A DNA stretch of 64,000 nt from Heloderma charlesbogerti. Lineage: Eukaryota; Chordata; Lepidosauria; Squamata; Helodermatidae. The notes beneath the pieces were generated by a model, which was given only the letters and a program-made list of their open reading frames with translations, did not search any database and had not been told where the DNA came from. The stretch is taken from NCBI GenBank assembly GCA_026122225.1, contig JANEZZ010000399.1:2490001-2554000 (forward strand). Direction: 5' to 3'. The position numbers and the translations under genes were made by a program. This document shows positions 1 to 12,023 of the stretch, in pieces. Position 1 is the first letter of the stretch. Every line of letters begins with the position of its first letter.

Positions 1-235
1 GGGTGTGCTTCCTAACTGGAAGAAGGCAAGCCCAAAGCACTGACTCGTGCAGAGAGAGGATGGGCAGCCTCATCAAATTGTAGATAATTCTGTGTCTCTG
101 CATCAAAAGCAACTGAATGATGCAGACCTGCAGCAGAATTACACAACCCCAGTGGGGATGACTGGAATGAGGCAAAGCCAGAGCACTGACTCACGCAGAG
201 AAGTAGCACGCTGCTGCTTCTGTGGGTAGGTACTC
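1..235. repeat. Unclassified interspersed repeat, copy A
   Basis: This is an interspersed repeat whose second copy lies at 23655-23915 in the same orientation. Both contain the core 'gccagagcactgactca' followed by 'gcagaga', and each shows this core twice, near its start (about 35-55 here) and near its end (about 170-205). The intervening segments also align in order, for example the 'ggggatga' block followed by 'gaatgaggcaaagccag'. I cannot assign it to a class; no coding sequence is visible. Confidence 0.5.
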
Positions 236-1262
236 TGTCCTCATTGCAGTTTCTCAATTAATTAATTAATTTTGTCATGGCAAACTCATGTACCCTACCA
301 CAAACTGTGGGAATTGCTCATCAAATCTTTGCCTTAAGTTAGATTTTACTAATTACAGTCCTTTTCCTGTTCTGTTATCATAGCAGTCATTGTGGAATGT
401 TTAGTTCCTACTTGATCCCGCCTATTCCAGTTATTATTATGATCTCGAATGTCAAGAGGAAGGCTAGTCTCTGCTGGACAATTTTGGGGGCAGGGTTGTG
501 TGTTAAAAAGTTCTAAAGATTTAAAGATCTTGCCCACATGACCTTTTTCCCTCGTTTGACTCACCTAGACTAAAGCCTAGCAAAAGTATTACCACTTGGT
601 TCTTTTATTTCTTTTTTAGTCTCAGTTACATCAAGAAAGATTTGAACAGAATAGCATGGAGAAGCTCATTATGACATGTGTAATAATTCCTTCACTTTAT
701 TTAAAGTACCCCCCAATGAAGTGCCTCTAGTTTTTCCTTGTAAATCTGAACTCTGCACTAAACACACACTGTTATTTCAGCATTTCCTCATAATTCTTGG
801 CAGAATCCCATCCCGTTTTTCAACAGCCTCCTTGAACTGTGATGGCCAGAACTATGTCTTGAAGAATGCTATAAATCAAACCATTTTTTAATTTATTATG
901 CTTTTTCGGCATAGAGTAATGTTAAAGAAAATTAGCTCAACTGACTCAGCTCTCTCATTTGATTAATAGTACAGAGCCTGAACCACTTAAGCCAGTATAT
1001 TTAACATCTACAATGGCTTTAACCCCTAGTTTAAATGGTCTATTGCTCACAGCCTTAAGAAAGCATTCATGTCTTCCTTTTCAAAACAACGTAAACACAC
1101 AGGTTTTAACTAGGACAGAGCTTTTCTTTATGCTGTTGCTTCAACATATATTCATTGTCAACAATTTGCTTTAAAAATTCATGTTGCAACCAGAATACAA
1201 GATTAGAAGAAATCATCCTTTGCTATTAGTGTATTTCCTAATACTATCCCTCTTTCTACCAG

Positions 1263-1347
1263 TCTTTTAAATAAAGAAAAGACAGCTTTGCTGCGTGTCA
1301 AGAATCAAATGGCAGCAGATTTAGAAAGACTTCTACATCACCGTGAG
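1263..1347 (+). CDS. Internal exon of a host coiled-coil protein gene (partial gene)
   Basis: This is a probable 85-nt internal exon. The acceptor is a strong pyrimidine tract ending in CCAG at 1259-1262, and the donor is GAG|GTAATC at 1347/1348. The first T completes a codon from an upstream exon. The remaining 28 codons read as a leucine-spaced charged segment ([10 protein letters not shown]..., ...[10 protein letters not shown]) typical of a coiled coil. It ends in phase 0, which fits the exon at 25397; the join reads ...HHRE then ELAVMKQ.... The gene is not recognised. Coding sense is inferred from splice sites, phase and composition. What supports it most is that all three exons of the model share one phase. 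Confidence 0.7.
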
Positions 1348-2902
1348 GTAATCTTCTTGTTTTAGCATAGCTATTACCATATATAGGTTTTTTCCAACAT
1401 ATTAGTCATGGGAATGTTTTGTTTTTCTCTTTGCTAGTTTCAGAAATATACTTTAAACAAATGCCCAACAAAGTGCATATCCCAGGTTCCACATCCTCTG
1501 CCCCTCCAGTTGCCTCAAATGGCTGGTATTGAGGCATGGCCCCACTCCTCAATTGTAGCTTAGGTGGTGATGGCTTCTATGAATGGTAGTAGCTCACACC
1601 AGCTACAAAAGCACCTTCCCAATCCTACCATAGCCAGGGAAGGAGGCGGGACAATGCCCTGCCTGGTCATTTCACTCTTTGGCATTTATTTATGTATTTA
1701 TTATTTGGAAATTTTATATCTCTCTCTTCAATATTGCTACTCACAAAGCTGCTGGGGTAATTGATACAGCTTTGCTTTCCTCAGCATATTTGGGGAAGCA
1801 GGGGGACCTGTGACTAACACTATAGTTTAGCATTACATGAAAAAGCTTGGGCAAGCCTCAAAGTCACATGTCCCCCCCTCCCTCCTCCTCCAGTATGGCC
1901 ATATGTGACATAAAATGGAGGTTACTTGAAAATGGAAGTGTTATGAGACTGGGCTTTTCTTCCCGGCGGATCCTTTCTTTACAAGGGTTCCCCATGAAAA
2001 AGAATTTCAGATAGGCTGCCACCAGGCAGAATAAATCTCCTGACACACCACAGTCTGTCCAGCTTCTTGGGGAGTTTCTGAGTCCTGTTTTTGAGGGCCT
2101 GTCGCTACAACATAACTTTAGGGAAAAAATAACAAGCAAGGAACTTTGGACTTTCTTTCCCAAAGGCCAGAAATCCAGAACTTAACAAATCCCTTTTTAA
2201 AAATCCTAAAAAGACATGCAGTGGTGTTGTAACTATACCATCTTTCATGTGGGGAAGAATTTAGTGAGAAATCCTTTATAAAACAGCACACCCAAATGTC
2301 CAAATATAAAAACGTATTTATTTAGGGAAAAGGTGGGGAAATGAAAAACAAAGGGAAGGGAAGGCAATAATCATACACACAGAATTCCAAATGAAATCAA
2401 TAAAGTCAGTCTAACTAATCTAGTCACAAGTTACCTACATGAGCAGTGTCTTGGGTTCCAGATCACATGCAAAAGTTTATTGCAGCAATGATGGTCTGAG
2501 AGAGAGCATGGTGGTCTCCAGTTAGATGGTAGATGGAAAGCTTCTAGAAGGAGTGAATTGACTCCTGCTTCTAAAGGATCTGAGATCAGTAAAAGCCTTA
2601 GCAGAGACTGATTGGTTTGTCCAATAATGTGATAACCTTCATCTCTGATATTAGTAGTCAGTAGAAAATTACTTAGTCGCTGGACTCACCTTCTTAATGA
2701 CTGTAAACTTACATATCAATAAAGCCAGCTGGTTGGAACCAGTCAGCTCATTTTAAAAAACAGCTTAAGGTTTTGGTTGCATTTTTGAGGACAGAAATGT
2801 GACAGAAGGTGAGATAAACGTGTTCAGGTTGCCCGGCATGATGCCAACCTACCAGATGCTCTCAAGGGCACTGACCAGCTATATCAGAAGGAAGGTTTGT
2901 TA

Positions 2903-3424
2903 TAGGTAGAGATGCTGCAGGCGCCCAATTCTGTCTGGGAATCCAGCAGAGGCCCCAAGCCCACACCCCTGAGCCCCTGCCTCCGTTCGCCCCCTGTCTC
3001 CAATCGGCGAGCAGCCCACACTCACCCCGGTGGCCTTGGCAAGCTCCACAGTTACCATTTTTTGAAAAATAAAATGGTGATTATAAAAATGTGCATATTT
3101 GCATATGTGCAAAAATGTGTGTTTTGTGAATGCGTGTTTTTGCGAACGCAAAAGTGCACAATTTTGTGAATGTGAACACCTGCATATGCACAAAAATGTG
3201 CATTTTGTGAAAAAATGTGCATTTTCGCAATCTCCATTTTATTTTTCAAATAATGGTGACTAAAGAGCTCGAGAGGCCACTGGGGTGACTGCAGGCTGCT
3301 CGCTGAGCACAGAGGGAGGGGCTCAAGTGCAATCCGGGAACCAGCGAGTGGGGGCAGGGGCTGGGCAGGCACTGGGCAGGCACCTGGAGAACCCAGATGG
3401 GGGTGGGTTCACACATCCCTAGTC
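2903..3424. mobile_element. Palindromic hAT-like non-autonomous element with AT-rich core
   Basis: Two arms, roughly 2950-3110 and 3215-3385, are imperfect inverted copies. Landmarks in both arms are 'ttgaaaaataaaatgg', a 'gagcagcc' block and 'gagcccctgcct/cctccct'. The outer ends resemble each other in inverted sense (aggtagagatg at the left, catccctagt at the right), like hAT-type termini. The centre (3080-3230) is made of repeated 'gtgcattttgtg'-type units. The 85-106-codon open frames crossing it on both strands are products of this symmetry and are not genes. Confidence 0.55.
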
Positions 3425-4237
3425 ACAGGAAGCCAAAGCAGCCCTGCCTGAGGGGAGGGGAGAATGCGAGCCCATGGCTAATTCACCATAGTTTAGTGTT
3501 CCATCCGAACAAGGCCATTCCGTCTCTTCCCCTCAACTAGCACCCTGAACTTGTCAAAGTAGGGAACAGAATGTCATCAGGGCATGGTAGGCACATTGAA
3601 CCACCTGATCCTTTCCCAAGATCCATGCTGGCCTTGACATTTTCTGGGAGAAAGGGCTACCTGAAATTGGGAGGAGCTAGGGAAGGAGGCACAATTCTGT
3701 AATGCATTACTAGAATGCATTCTGTTTCTGGACCATGCTGAACTGAGAGGAGAGAGAGATCTGTTTTTTCGATATATATGACAAATTCTATATTTGGTAC
3801 TTTAGTGCCATCCTGGATATTATTTCACTTGAACAATTAAAATCTATTCTGTTAATTTCTTCAACTTTTAAGTTGTTAGATTGTCCTTTATCCTGCTTTA
3901 CAAATGTGTTCTTACTTTAACTGCTGGAAAAGTACTTTCAGATGCTAAAGTAAAAAGTTCTATTAAATTACAAAGAACTCTACTTTATGTCAAGAACTCT
4001 TTGTACATTAATTTCCATTAAATGCCACCAGCTGCCTCCTAATACATTTATTGGTTGCCATTGTCTTGGATGTGTAATGAATTGTTAAGTTGTGATACAC
4101 ATGCTATTTAAAATGTACACTAGTACTTACACTAGATTTATTATACCTTTTTATTATGTTCTTAATACATGGTGTCACACAGTATTAACAGAGGACTCAT
4201 TCATTTCACCCTCTGTGAAAGAATTGTTTCTCAAGCA

Positions 4238-4312
4238 TTGTTTCTTTAAAGACAAAGGTGACAAAGGTGTCTTTGAAACCAAAGGTGGTTTCTTTAAAGA
4301 CAAAGGTGATTA
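4238..4312. repeat. Short tandem duplication around 'ctttaaagacaaaggtga'
   Basis: The unit 'tttctttaaagacaaagg' appears near 4240 and again near 4287, with a related 'gtctttgaaaccaaagg' between them. The segment looks like a local 45-50-bp duplication that also has partial inverted symmetry (tctttaaaga). No function is evident. Confidence 0.5.
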
Positions 4313-4599
4313 AATTAATGAAATGTTATAAACTGTTTTAAGATTTTTGGAACCTTCTCCCACACAGGTAAGTGCAAGTTGGCTTTCAAAGTGATAACAG
4401 TTCTCAATATGCTCCATATTTTCAGTGACGTTTTCAGAAACGTTCCCGCCCAAAACTGTTCATAAAATTTATCTCAGCAACTATTCCTACTTGACTTGCA
4501 TCAGGAGGAGGAAATGTCCACTTTGCATGTCAGGCACTACCTTATACTGGAGTTATTGATTATCAGTTGTTGATAGGAAACATTGTCAAAATCAACTTC

Positions 4600-5155
4600 C
4601 CTCACTTATTTATTATATTTGTTAGGTGTCTGTAGAACAAGTTTCCTAGGCATCATACAAAATTATTTAAAAACATGGCAATAATAAGATTAAAAAATCC
4701 AACAATCAATCTTAAATATCCAACCCAGCATGAAAAAACCCAAATACACAAATACCAGTACAATAAAATACAATACAAATCATAGGAATTAAAAACTTCC
4801 AATTAAGTACAGGGGCTAAAACCACCACCAATGCCACAGATCTAAAAAGGCCAGGGAAAACTTAAAACACAGGGATATATTACTATCTTAAGCCTAGTCC
4901 TGAAAGAACAACAAAATGGATGCCAGGCGAGCTTCCGTACGAAGAGCATTCTTTAGTCAGGGGAGCTATTACCAAAAAGGTCCTCTTTCTCATGGCCACC
5001 CTCAAAATGTCAAATTGAATGGACACTTGGAGAAGGGCCTCTGTAGATGACCTTAAGGCACAGGTGGGTATACAGTATATGGGAAGGAGGTTTTCTGTCT
5101 GGTCCCAAGCTTTGTAGAGCTTTATAGGTAAAACCAGCACTTTGAATCACATCAT
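4600..5155 (-). mobile_element. L2-type LINE, 3' fragment
   Basis: The minus strand retains the C-terminal part of the L2 reverse-transcriptase ORF. The residues FKVLVLPIKLYKAW-like at about 5100-5150 match the FKVLVLTFKTLYG block of the better-preserved L2 at 26.9 kb. The A-rich 3' UTR remnant lies at 4650-4870 on the + strand. The frame from 5140 to 4883 is open for 85 codons but diverged. This is an old 5'-truncated copy with no function expected. Confidence 0.55.
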
Positions 5156-5457
5156 TACACTATAAAGGCTTTCTCCTCTAGTATTTACTCATATGCTAAA
5201 TGAAAGTACCTTAATCACTTACTCATATACTAAATGAAAGTAGCCCTCTCCCCCTTTACCTTGTTTTCTCTTCCTGCCCACTGAACAGCTGATCAGTAAC
5301 AGGTTCAGGAAGAGGAAGGAGAACCTGGCTCCCTAGCATTTTTCAACTTTGTATAAAATTTTTTTTTTTTAATGGGGAGGAAATGAAGAGCTTTACTGCT
5401 GCCATTGGAGGTAAAGGGGTTCATTTTCTCTGGTATTTCAAATACCACCCTCATTGT

Positions 5458-5783
5458 GGGGCTGTTCACACAACACGCTAACCCATACTGAGTGGTTGAG
5501 TGTGGGTTGTTGTTTAACGGTGGGTTGTTTGTTGAACTGTGGGTTAGCATGTTGCCTGAACCCAGGACATTTTCCGCAGGGTGACTTGTTAACCACCCTG
5601 AACAACCCAACAACAAACCATGGGTTCTCAAGGTGGCTTGTTCAAGAAAAATAAGCCACACTGCATGGTTAACAAGCCACCCTGCAGAAAATGTCCTGAG
5701 TTCAGACAACACACTAACACACAGTTCAACAACAACCCATACTTAACCACTGAGTGTGGGTTAGTGTGTTGTGTAAACAGCCC
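5458..5783. mobile_element. Long-palindrome MITE, family shared with 62232-62612
   Basis: The termini are near-perfect inverted repeats: gggctgttcacacaacac at 5458, and its complement ending at 5783, with 24 of the outer 26 positions matching. Inside, 'gacattttccgcagggtg' in the left half pairs with 'caccctgcagaaaatgtc' in the right half, and the centre lies near 5620. The sequence could fold into one long hairpin. The copy at 62232-62612 matches along its whole length. Transposase-less elements of this design are moved in trans. The 135-codon minus-strand frame here is a by-product of the repeat. Confidence 0.75.
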
Positions 5784-6356
5784 AAAGTGTGTGTGTATTT
5801 AATGTGAAGGTTTCACTAAACAGCATTGAGGTCAGGCCCAAATTAAAGTGAATTGGGAGGGATGAAACACATTCATGGTATTGGGGGTATAAATTACCCC
5901 AACATGGTTCTAATTTAACAATTACGTATTGCTTCTTTGTTAATACATACCTCTAGGAGGCTTAGAGTTAAAGGGATATGTGTATGAGAGATTTGTGGAA
6001 CCCTCAGAGGATTTAACATGGGGGGTCACTACAGACCCAAGAATCCCTCATTGTATAGTGGAATTGTTACTCTACAAACTCTAATCTAGTATTTTACATT
6101 AAATTATAGTAAATGTCACAGACATCTCATTTTTAAAAAAATTAAGAATCAGTTGGAGGTCCTCTTGACCTCAGTATACGATTAGTTCAGTGCATTTTAT
6201 AAGCATAGGAGGGTAAAGATATTAGGTCACACTTTTAATACCCTTATATAGATAAGATGGACTGGTGACCAATGCAAGGATGTGGCTTGCATAAAGCACC
6301 TATCATTCATTAAGTTGCCACTGGTTGTAAAATAGGGAAACTCACATCTGAATTTG

Positions 6357-6840
6357 GGCTGGGTTCAGATGTAATGCCAAGCCATGGTGGGTAAGCAGCC
6401 TGAGCTGCCCATGATGGGCTAGCATTGGGGACGGGGCATTTTTCCCACCCACAATGGGTTAATTCCCCTGATTAAGCCACTGTCAGAACCCACACTCTGC
6501 AGTAAAGGTTACCTATGGTGGGTTAGCATGTTGTCTGTCGCATTAGCGTGGGTTACACAGATCGCCAACAGAGTTGCTTGGCAAGAGCAGCCAGTAATGC
6601 TGCTGCTACTCTGCTCCTCTCAAGCGATCTCTATTCCTGCCGCAAAGGAAACTAGGATACCTGTCCGGCTGGGCGGGAGGGACTACAGGAGGAGGAAGGG
6701 GAAGGGGGTGAAATAAACTACTATATGTAGCTTCTTTGCCTGATTGTCTGACAGGAGCACAGTAGGTTGTTTGCATAACCACCAACCCAGTGTAGCTTGC
6801 CACCCACCATGGGTTACAGTGACATGTGAACAGCCCCCTG
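6357..6840. mobile_element. Palindromic MITE with 'tgggttcac'-type ends
   Basis: It begins gggctgggttcagatgtaatg and ends with catgtgaacagcccc, which are inverted relatives. 'aagccatggtgggt' near the left end pairs with 'acccaccatgggtta' near the right end. The middle (6580-6720) is not part of the palindrome and may be a separate insertion or the divergent loop. The terminal motif is shared with the elements at 5458, 21791, 36336 and 60975. Confidence 0.5.
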
Positions 6841-6902
6841 GAAACAGCTCAGAAAATTATATCTGTTAGGAGGGAAGAACTCTTTATTGCCTTGTGTTGT
6901 TG

Positions 6903-6904
<2 letters not shown>

Positions 6905-6935
<31 letters not shown>
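6905..6935. repeat. (CA)n microsatellite
   Basis: About 15 uninterrupted CA units. It is probably polymorphic in length. Confidence 0.95.
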
Positions 6936-6937
<2 letters not shown>

Positions 6938-7385
6938 AAACTTGCATATCTGTACACGTAACAATATGGGACTAAAGGACTTTTACCAGAGGTGTGGTGT
7001 GCACACAACAGATTTATGCACCATGTATCAACAAAGTAGGAAAATAGCTACTTCTAAAGTAGGGGAAAATTAGCCCAAACAACCACTTAAGTCCAAGTTA
7101 CAAACTTTATTTTTAAAAGACTTTATCCTTAAACACATGCACAAACGTTACGAAAGAGCAAAACAGTGTGGTTAGTATACCAACCCCCTAGCACGTGGAT
7201 TAGTATATCAATTCTAATAATCCTAACACAGAGCTAGAGAAAGGTGGTGATTAGGGAAATTAGAGTTTGTCAAATAAGGAGTAGAAGGAGGCTTTTGTAT
7301 GGATCCCAGCTTTGGACTCAACAGATGCTTTAACAGGGGGCAAAGTTTTCTCACTAGATATATGAGGCAAACAGATCTCTCTAGA

Positions 7386-8283
7386 CTAGAGATGTGAAGG
7401 CCTGGGGGGGGAATGGAAAAATTCGGGGGGGGGGCTTTTTTTTCCGAGGACTGTTTTTGTTTTGTTTTAAAAATGGAAAAATTGAACAGATTTGAATTAT
7501 GAAATATTTTGTTTTAGCATTTAAGACAAAAAAATTATATATTGTTACCCAGCCTTTACTCCCCACAAAATGATCTCTAAAACCTATGTAATAAGGACAC
7601 TTTTATAGAAAGACTAGAGATGTAAAATGTCTGGAAATAATGAAGCCGGGGGGGGGGGGTAATCCTCTCTGTAAGATTCCTAGCATAGTTAGTTCTTTCA
7701 TTCCTTATCAAAACTTTTGATCTAAACTATATCTTACTGATAAACATTTATGCTCGGTTTCCCAGCACGTGAGTAGAGTCACCATTGTGCATTCAGGACC
7801 GTAAATGTGCATTCTTGACAGCTTGGGTTTTGTTCTGTAGGGTCGTGTGTTTCTGATGCTGTAGCAGTCATTCAATGTAATTCTAATCTATTCAAACAAT
7901 AATTACAAATTTACTGTTAAAAGTTTTAAAATTATAATTTTATGAGCAAATTAAGTCATACATAAAATAACTTTAGGAACAGAAAGGCTGCTTTATGTTC
8001 TTAAAGCAGCTCTCCCCAACCTGGTGCTCTCCAGATCTTTTGGACTACAATGCCTAGCACCTCTGACCATTGACCATGCTGCCTGAGGCTGCTGGGAGGT
8101 GAAGTCCAAAATATCTGGAGGGCATCAGGTTGGGGAAGGCTGTCTTAAAGCAACAAAGTGACTTTCAGATCTGTAAAGAGCGCTAAAAAAATAAATATTG
8201 CTTATTTTTTCCCCCAAAACGGGGAAGCAATGTTTTTTTTTCCCATGGCCTCAAAATTTCTGCAAATTTTTCATCTCTACTCT
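7386..8283. mobile_element. Possible hAT-like element or pair of elements with 'tagagatg' ends
   Basis: The left end reads ctagagatgtgaagg, and the right end (8270-8280) is its inverted relative ttcatctctac. Runs of G or C next to T8-T9 and 'aatggaaaaatt' near the left end are mirrored by 'aaatttttc', C-runs and T-runs at the right end. A second 'ctagagatgt' at 7614 leaves open that there are two elements. A separate palindromic MITE (8007-8147) lies inside. No transposase frame is visible. Confidence 0.4.
8007..8147. mobile_element. 'Ccagatgttttggactacaa' palindromic MITE (hAT-like), copy 1
   Basis: This is a roughly 140-bp near-palindrome: 'ctccccaacctggtgctctc' at the left against 'gggcatcaggttggggaa' at the right, with 'ttttggactacaatgcc' against 'ggtgaagtccaaaata' inside. 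The same family occurs at 38262, 38695, 49594, 50576, 52612, 56838, 59112 and 62092. It is non-coding; hAT affinity is inferred from structure only. Confidence 0.75.
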
Positions 8284-8821
8284 GGACAACAAAGTGGTTG
8301 AAGAAAAAGAGTGGAGGACTGTAGTCCTGGAAATGTGGGATAGAGACCAGGGGATAGCGGGGGATGATGCTAGGGAAGGATCACGAGGAACCATCTTGGA
8401 GACTAAAGGCAGTATCCGATGGGGGTGCTGTGCTCCCACTGATTCTATTGCACAAGCAGGACCCACCGTTGCCCAATAGGGATTTAGTACCTCAAAAAGC
8501 AAGCCCTGAAATTAGCAGAAACACTCATTTTTGGATTAGGACAGGTTGAAAGAGCTCTGTTATGCGAGCTTCACTGACCTGCCCCATTCCGGAAATGAGT
8601 GTTTCTGCTCATTTCCACTTCCTATCCAAAGTGCAAAATTCCCATTGCACAAGCATTGGGGCCTGCTGGCACTTGGGCAGCCTTCAATACTGCCCTAAGC
8701 GCACCCTGGGTTAATCTTAGAGCCGAGACAGATGAAAGTGAAGGACGCCCAAGAAACAAGAAAGAATAACTGCTACCTAAACTCGAGAACAGTTATAGGC
8801 TTCAGTACAAAGAGTGAAAAA

Positions 8822-9015
8822 TGAGAGCCAGTGTGCTGTGGTGCTTAGACTCCACCATGAAGCTTACTGGATGACTTTTAGCCAGTCATTGTCTCTCAGT
8901 CTAACCACCTTGCAGGGTTGTTGTGAGGATAAAATGGAGAGGAAGAGGATCATGTATGCTATCTTGGACTCCTTGGAGGAAAAGGTGGGGTATAAATGTA
9001 ACAAAGAAATAATGA
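8822..9015 (+). mobile_element. tRNA-derived SINE, internally deleted
   Basis: It begins gagccagtgtgctgtggtg (box A region) and jumps directly to 'accatgaagcttactggatg', so the box B segment present in the copy at 25690-25905 is missing. The body 'cttgcagggttgttgtgagg' and the tail 'ggtggggtataaatg' followed by an A-rich end are typical of this SINE family. It is a retroposed relic, not a tRNA gene. Confidence 0.65.
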
Positions 9016-9639
9016 GGACTCGATGTCTTTGAGGCTGTACTCGGGATGGATCAGAACAAAGGAACAATAGTTTGACTCTGGGGAATGGAAGGAACACTCA
9101 GGGAGGTTCCTTGCTACTTCACTGAGTTAAAACTAGCCAGCTGTACACTGCAGGAGTTGTATGACGGAGTTAGTTACTGGTTTACAAAATAAAAGGGGTC
9201 ACAAGCCTATGTGTTATCGAAGCCTGTTGACCTCTCTGGTGGGTGGGAGTGCTTTAGGATTTGGTCATGTTTCCCACCAAAGTTTTGGGTTGGCCAATTT
9301 ACATGTGCCCTCATGGGTTAGCTAGCTGGGCAGTGAGTTGACAGTCATGTGGGCATCTGCATGTTTCTCTACATGGGAGCAACTCCCTTTAATCAAGGGA
9401 GGAAGCATATACCCAGTTACTCTTCCCCCTCTGCAGTCATCCAGGGCATTACTCTTGTTCCTGGCAGCCTTCCATGCCTGTGGTTCTGCTGCTTGTTCCA
9501 TAACAAAATCAGTTATTGAGCCAAGGTATCAGGGTAATGTAGCAGAAATACAAAACACAGCTACACAGGGTCAGAGAGCAAGCATGTCTGAACTCGTTCT
9601 CCTTGCCACCTCTGCCATATAGTGCAGGAAAATTCGGGA

Positions 9640-9825
9640 GACATACCATTCATTTGTTTAGTACATTTCTATCCCACCTTTCCTCAAAAGAGCTTTAGGT
9701 AGCATACATGATTTCCCCCTGCTCCCCCACACTCCCCTTTAGTGATTGGCCCAAGGTCACCCAGTGAATGTGACAGCTGAGTGGGGATTTGAACCAGGGT
9801 CTCCCTAGGCCTGGTTTAAAAGAGT
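9640..9825 (-). mobile_element. tRNA-derived SINE, minus strand
   Basis: Read on the minus strand it carries a box-B-like GGTTCAAATCCCC (complement at about 9789-9801), then 'tgggtgaccttgggcca', and a tail of type 'aggtgggatagaaatgta' followed by an A-rich end at 9645. It belongs to the same SINE class as 25690-25905, but the box A end is poorly preserved. Confidence 0.6.
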
Positions 9826-10424
9826 GAGGAAGATGCAAGAAGGAGGCAGGTCTAGGTTTTAAGAGGCAAATAAGCAGAAGCAAGTCCAGAAGTAGTTCGG
9901 GTAAACTGTCAGATGGCCTGGTAGCAGCCTTCTTTTGCTTTATCAGAGCCAGGCACAACTGGGGTGGTTTATATTTCCTGATGCTCAATTCAGATAACAG
10001 TATTTACTGCACAAAATATATATGAAAAGGTCTCAATCTGGAAAAAAAAGTCACCTTCCAAGTCAGTCTGCAAACACCTTATCTCTGTCACGTTCCCTTC
10101 GATGCTGAAGAGTCACAGCTATACTGTTTTTGAACTGTTGTCTGTCAAGCTACTCAGTGGATAATCCACCTGCCTAAATACACTTGACAGATTAATTATG
10201 TTTTATATTGTTCTGCATGGATAATTTAGGCCAGATTCAGGTTCAGTTTAAATAAATCTTTGTGAGGTGAAAGAATGTATCACAGGCCTTGAAAGATAGC
10301 CTTTCCCCCTGCCAGCACTTGTGTGGTCTCTGATAACTTTCCAGCCAAACATTTCCCTTTTTATTGAACCCTTGAAAAAATGCTTTATATTTAACAAAAG
10401 ACACAGAGAAAGTGAGATAATGGA

Positions 10425-10735
10425 CGTGTTCGCATAATGCAACAGCCCACCATGGGTTATTTAACCGACGGTGAGGCTGTGGCACATGTGGCTGCCATTT
10501 TGAATATGCAGCTGCCGCTCAGGCCTTGTCACGTTGTGCGTGCCTGGCAAAAGAGGGTTATGCAAATGTTTTAAAAAAAACACCCACATAATGCATTGTC
10601 TGTTTTAGGGTTATGTGAGGATTGTTTAACCCTTGCATAACCCATGCTCGCCAGATTTTCACAACACAACAACGCCCCGAGTGGGGGCTGCATATGCAGT
10701 GTGGCACCTGTGGACATGTCATCTGAACCCAATGC
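10425..10735. mobile_element. Palindromic MITE
   Basis: The left end 'gtgttcgcataatgcaac' and the right part 'catctgaaccca' fit the terminal motif of the other CTGGTTC-type palindromes. 'gaatatgcagctgccgc' (left) and 'ggggctgcatatgcag' (right) are inverted relatives. 'gttatgcaaatg' and 'acataatgcattg' lie near the centre. Confidence 0.5.
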
Positions 10736-10799
10736 CTTTTATTAGAGCCAACTCATACAGCAAGCATGAGTTTATGCTCATTGTATGAACTCACACGGT

Positions 10800-10960
10800 G
10801 ATGTATGTATGTATGTATGTATTTAAAGAGTTTATACCGTGCCCTATAGCGAAAAAGGTTCCCAGAGTGGCTTACAAAAATAAGTAGCATGACAGTCCCT
10901 GCCCTCAGGCTTACTATCTAAAGACCTGACACACAAGGAATAATGGATGGGGAGGGAGGA
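10800..10960 (-). mobile_element. (GTAT)n plus LINE/SINE 3'-end fragment
   Basis: Five GTAT units (10803-10822) abut 'tttataccgtgccctata', 'agagtggcttacaaaa' and 'gtccctgccctcaggc'. In reverse sense these form a common 3'-end module of reptile LINEs (L2-like). No coding remnant is present. Confidence 0.45.
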
Positions 10961-11985
10961 GGGAAAAGCAAGTTCAGGTTGCAGTTCTTATCATAACCAG
11001 CTGGGATGGAAACAGTTCAGGTAGCCTGCTGGAAGGTGGCTAGGTGACAGCTGAGGGAGGGAAAAGGCAGCTGGTCTCTCAGCAGAGGCAATGGAATAGC
11101 CTTGCTTCTATTCTCTCCCTCTGCTTTGTTGCTTGTTAGAATAGCTGTGGCTAGGTGACAGTATGTGGGCTTTCAAGTGTTCCTCAGGTGGTTGTGGTTA
11201 TGGTTAGGAGTACCATTTTGTGTGTTTTTCCCATAGGGGCAAAAAAATCCGTTTTGGGGGCATAGCTAAGCTTCTGCTTGTCTGATCTGCCGCAAATCCT
11301 GCACATAAATAGCTATGTAATTTTCTGTATGTTCCAGACAAGGCAGGGGGCAGCTGTTCCTTTGCCAGTTTATCTGTGTCTGGTATGTATGGCAAAAAGG
11401 AATTTTAAAATCCCCCTTCTCAGAGCAGCTGCAGCAATTGCAGCAGCAAGGAAGAGGAGTGGATGGCAGTGATGGCACTCACATGTCTCAGACCCTCGCC
11501 CACAGGAAACTTGCCCAACACCAAGAAACAGCTGAGACTATTACAACAAGCAGTTATTCTTCATTGCAATCTCTTTCCCTATGCCCACCAAGGTAATGTG
11601 ACCAGTTCCAGTGACGCAAAACAGGAAAAGGGGAAGAAGAATTTGTCCCCCATGACCTCTGCCACTGAGCCCTCTTCTTAAATATGTCCCTTGTCTGCAC
11701 CTTCTTCTGTATCCTATATGCCTCCAGACCTCGTGAAACAGCACTATATCAGCACTGCCTAAAAGAATTACATAGCAATTGCATTAGAAGCTCCAAAAAT
11801 CACTACAGCCCAGCACTTACAAAGAACAGCAACAAGGAAAACATAGGATTGCAATGGCTTGGGAGGGATGCGGTCTGGATTCCTGAGAACTGGATCCTTT
11901 TGCAGCAGGCCAGACGATGTGCTAAACTTCCACGTAACTCAAAGACCTCCTTGGGCAAATCAGTCATGGAGAACCTGCTCTCTTC

Positions 11986-11986
<1 letters not shown>

Positions 11987-12021
<35 letters not shown>
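11987..12021. repeat. (AC)n microsatellite
   Basis: About 17 AC units. They give a Thr-His run in a 148-codon + frame (11684-12130) and a Val-Cys run on the minus strand; neither frame is a gene. Confidence 0.95.

Positions 12022-12023
<2 letters not shown>

Noticed and set aside
620..679. Possible additional exon after a strong TTTCTTTTTTAG acceptor, reading SQLHQERFEQNSMEKLIMTC with donor GTAATA.
   Set aside because: The frame looks coding, but its exit phase (0, or 1 with the alternative donor) does not fit the exon at 1263, which needs two leftover bases, and no bridging exon is seen between them. RNA-seq would decide.
2900..3372. Overlapping 85-106-codon frames on both strands.
   Set aside because: They arise from the inverted repeat and its low-complexity core.
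5305..5712. 135-codon minus frame, and similar 124-codon frame at 62296-62670.
   Set aside because: Both are by-products of the palindromic MITE; the two frames resemble each other because the repeats do.
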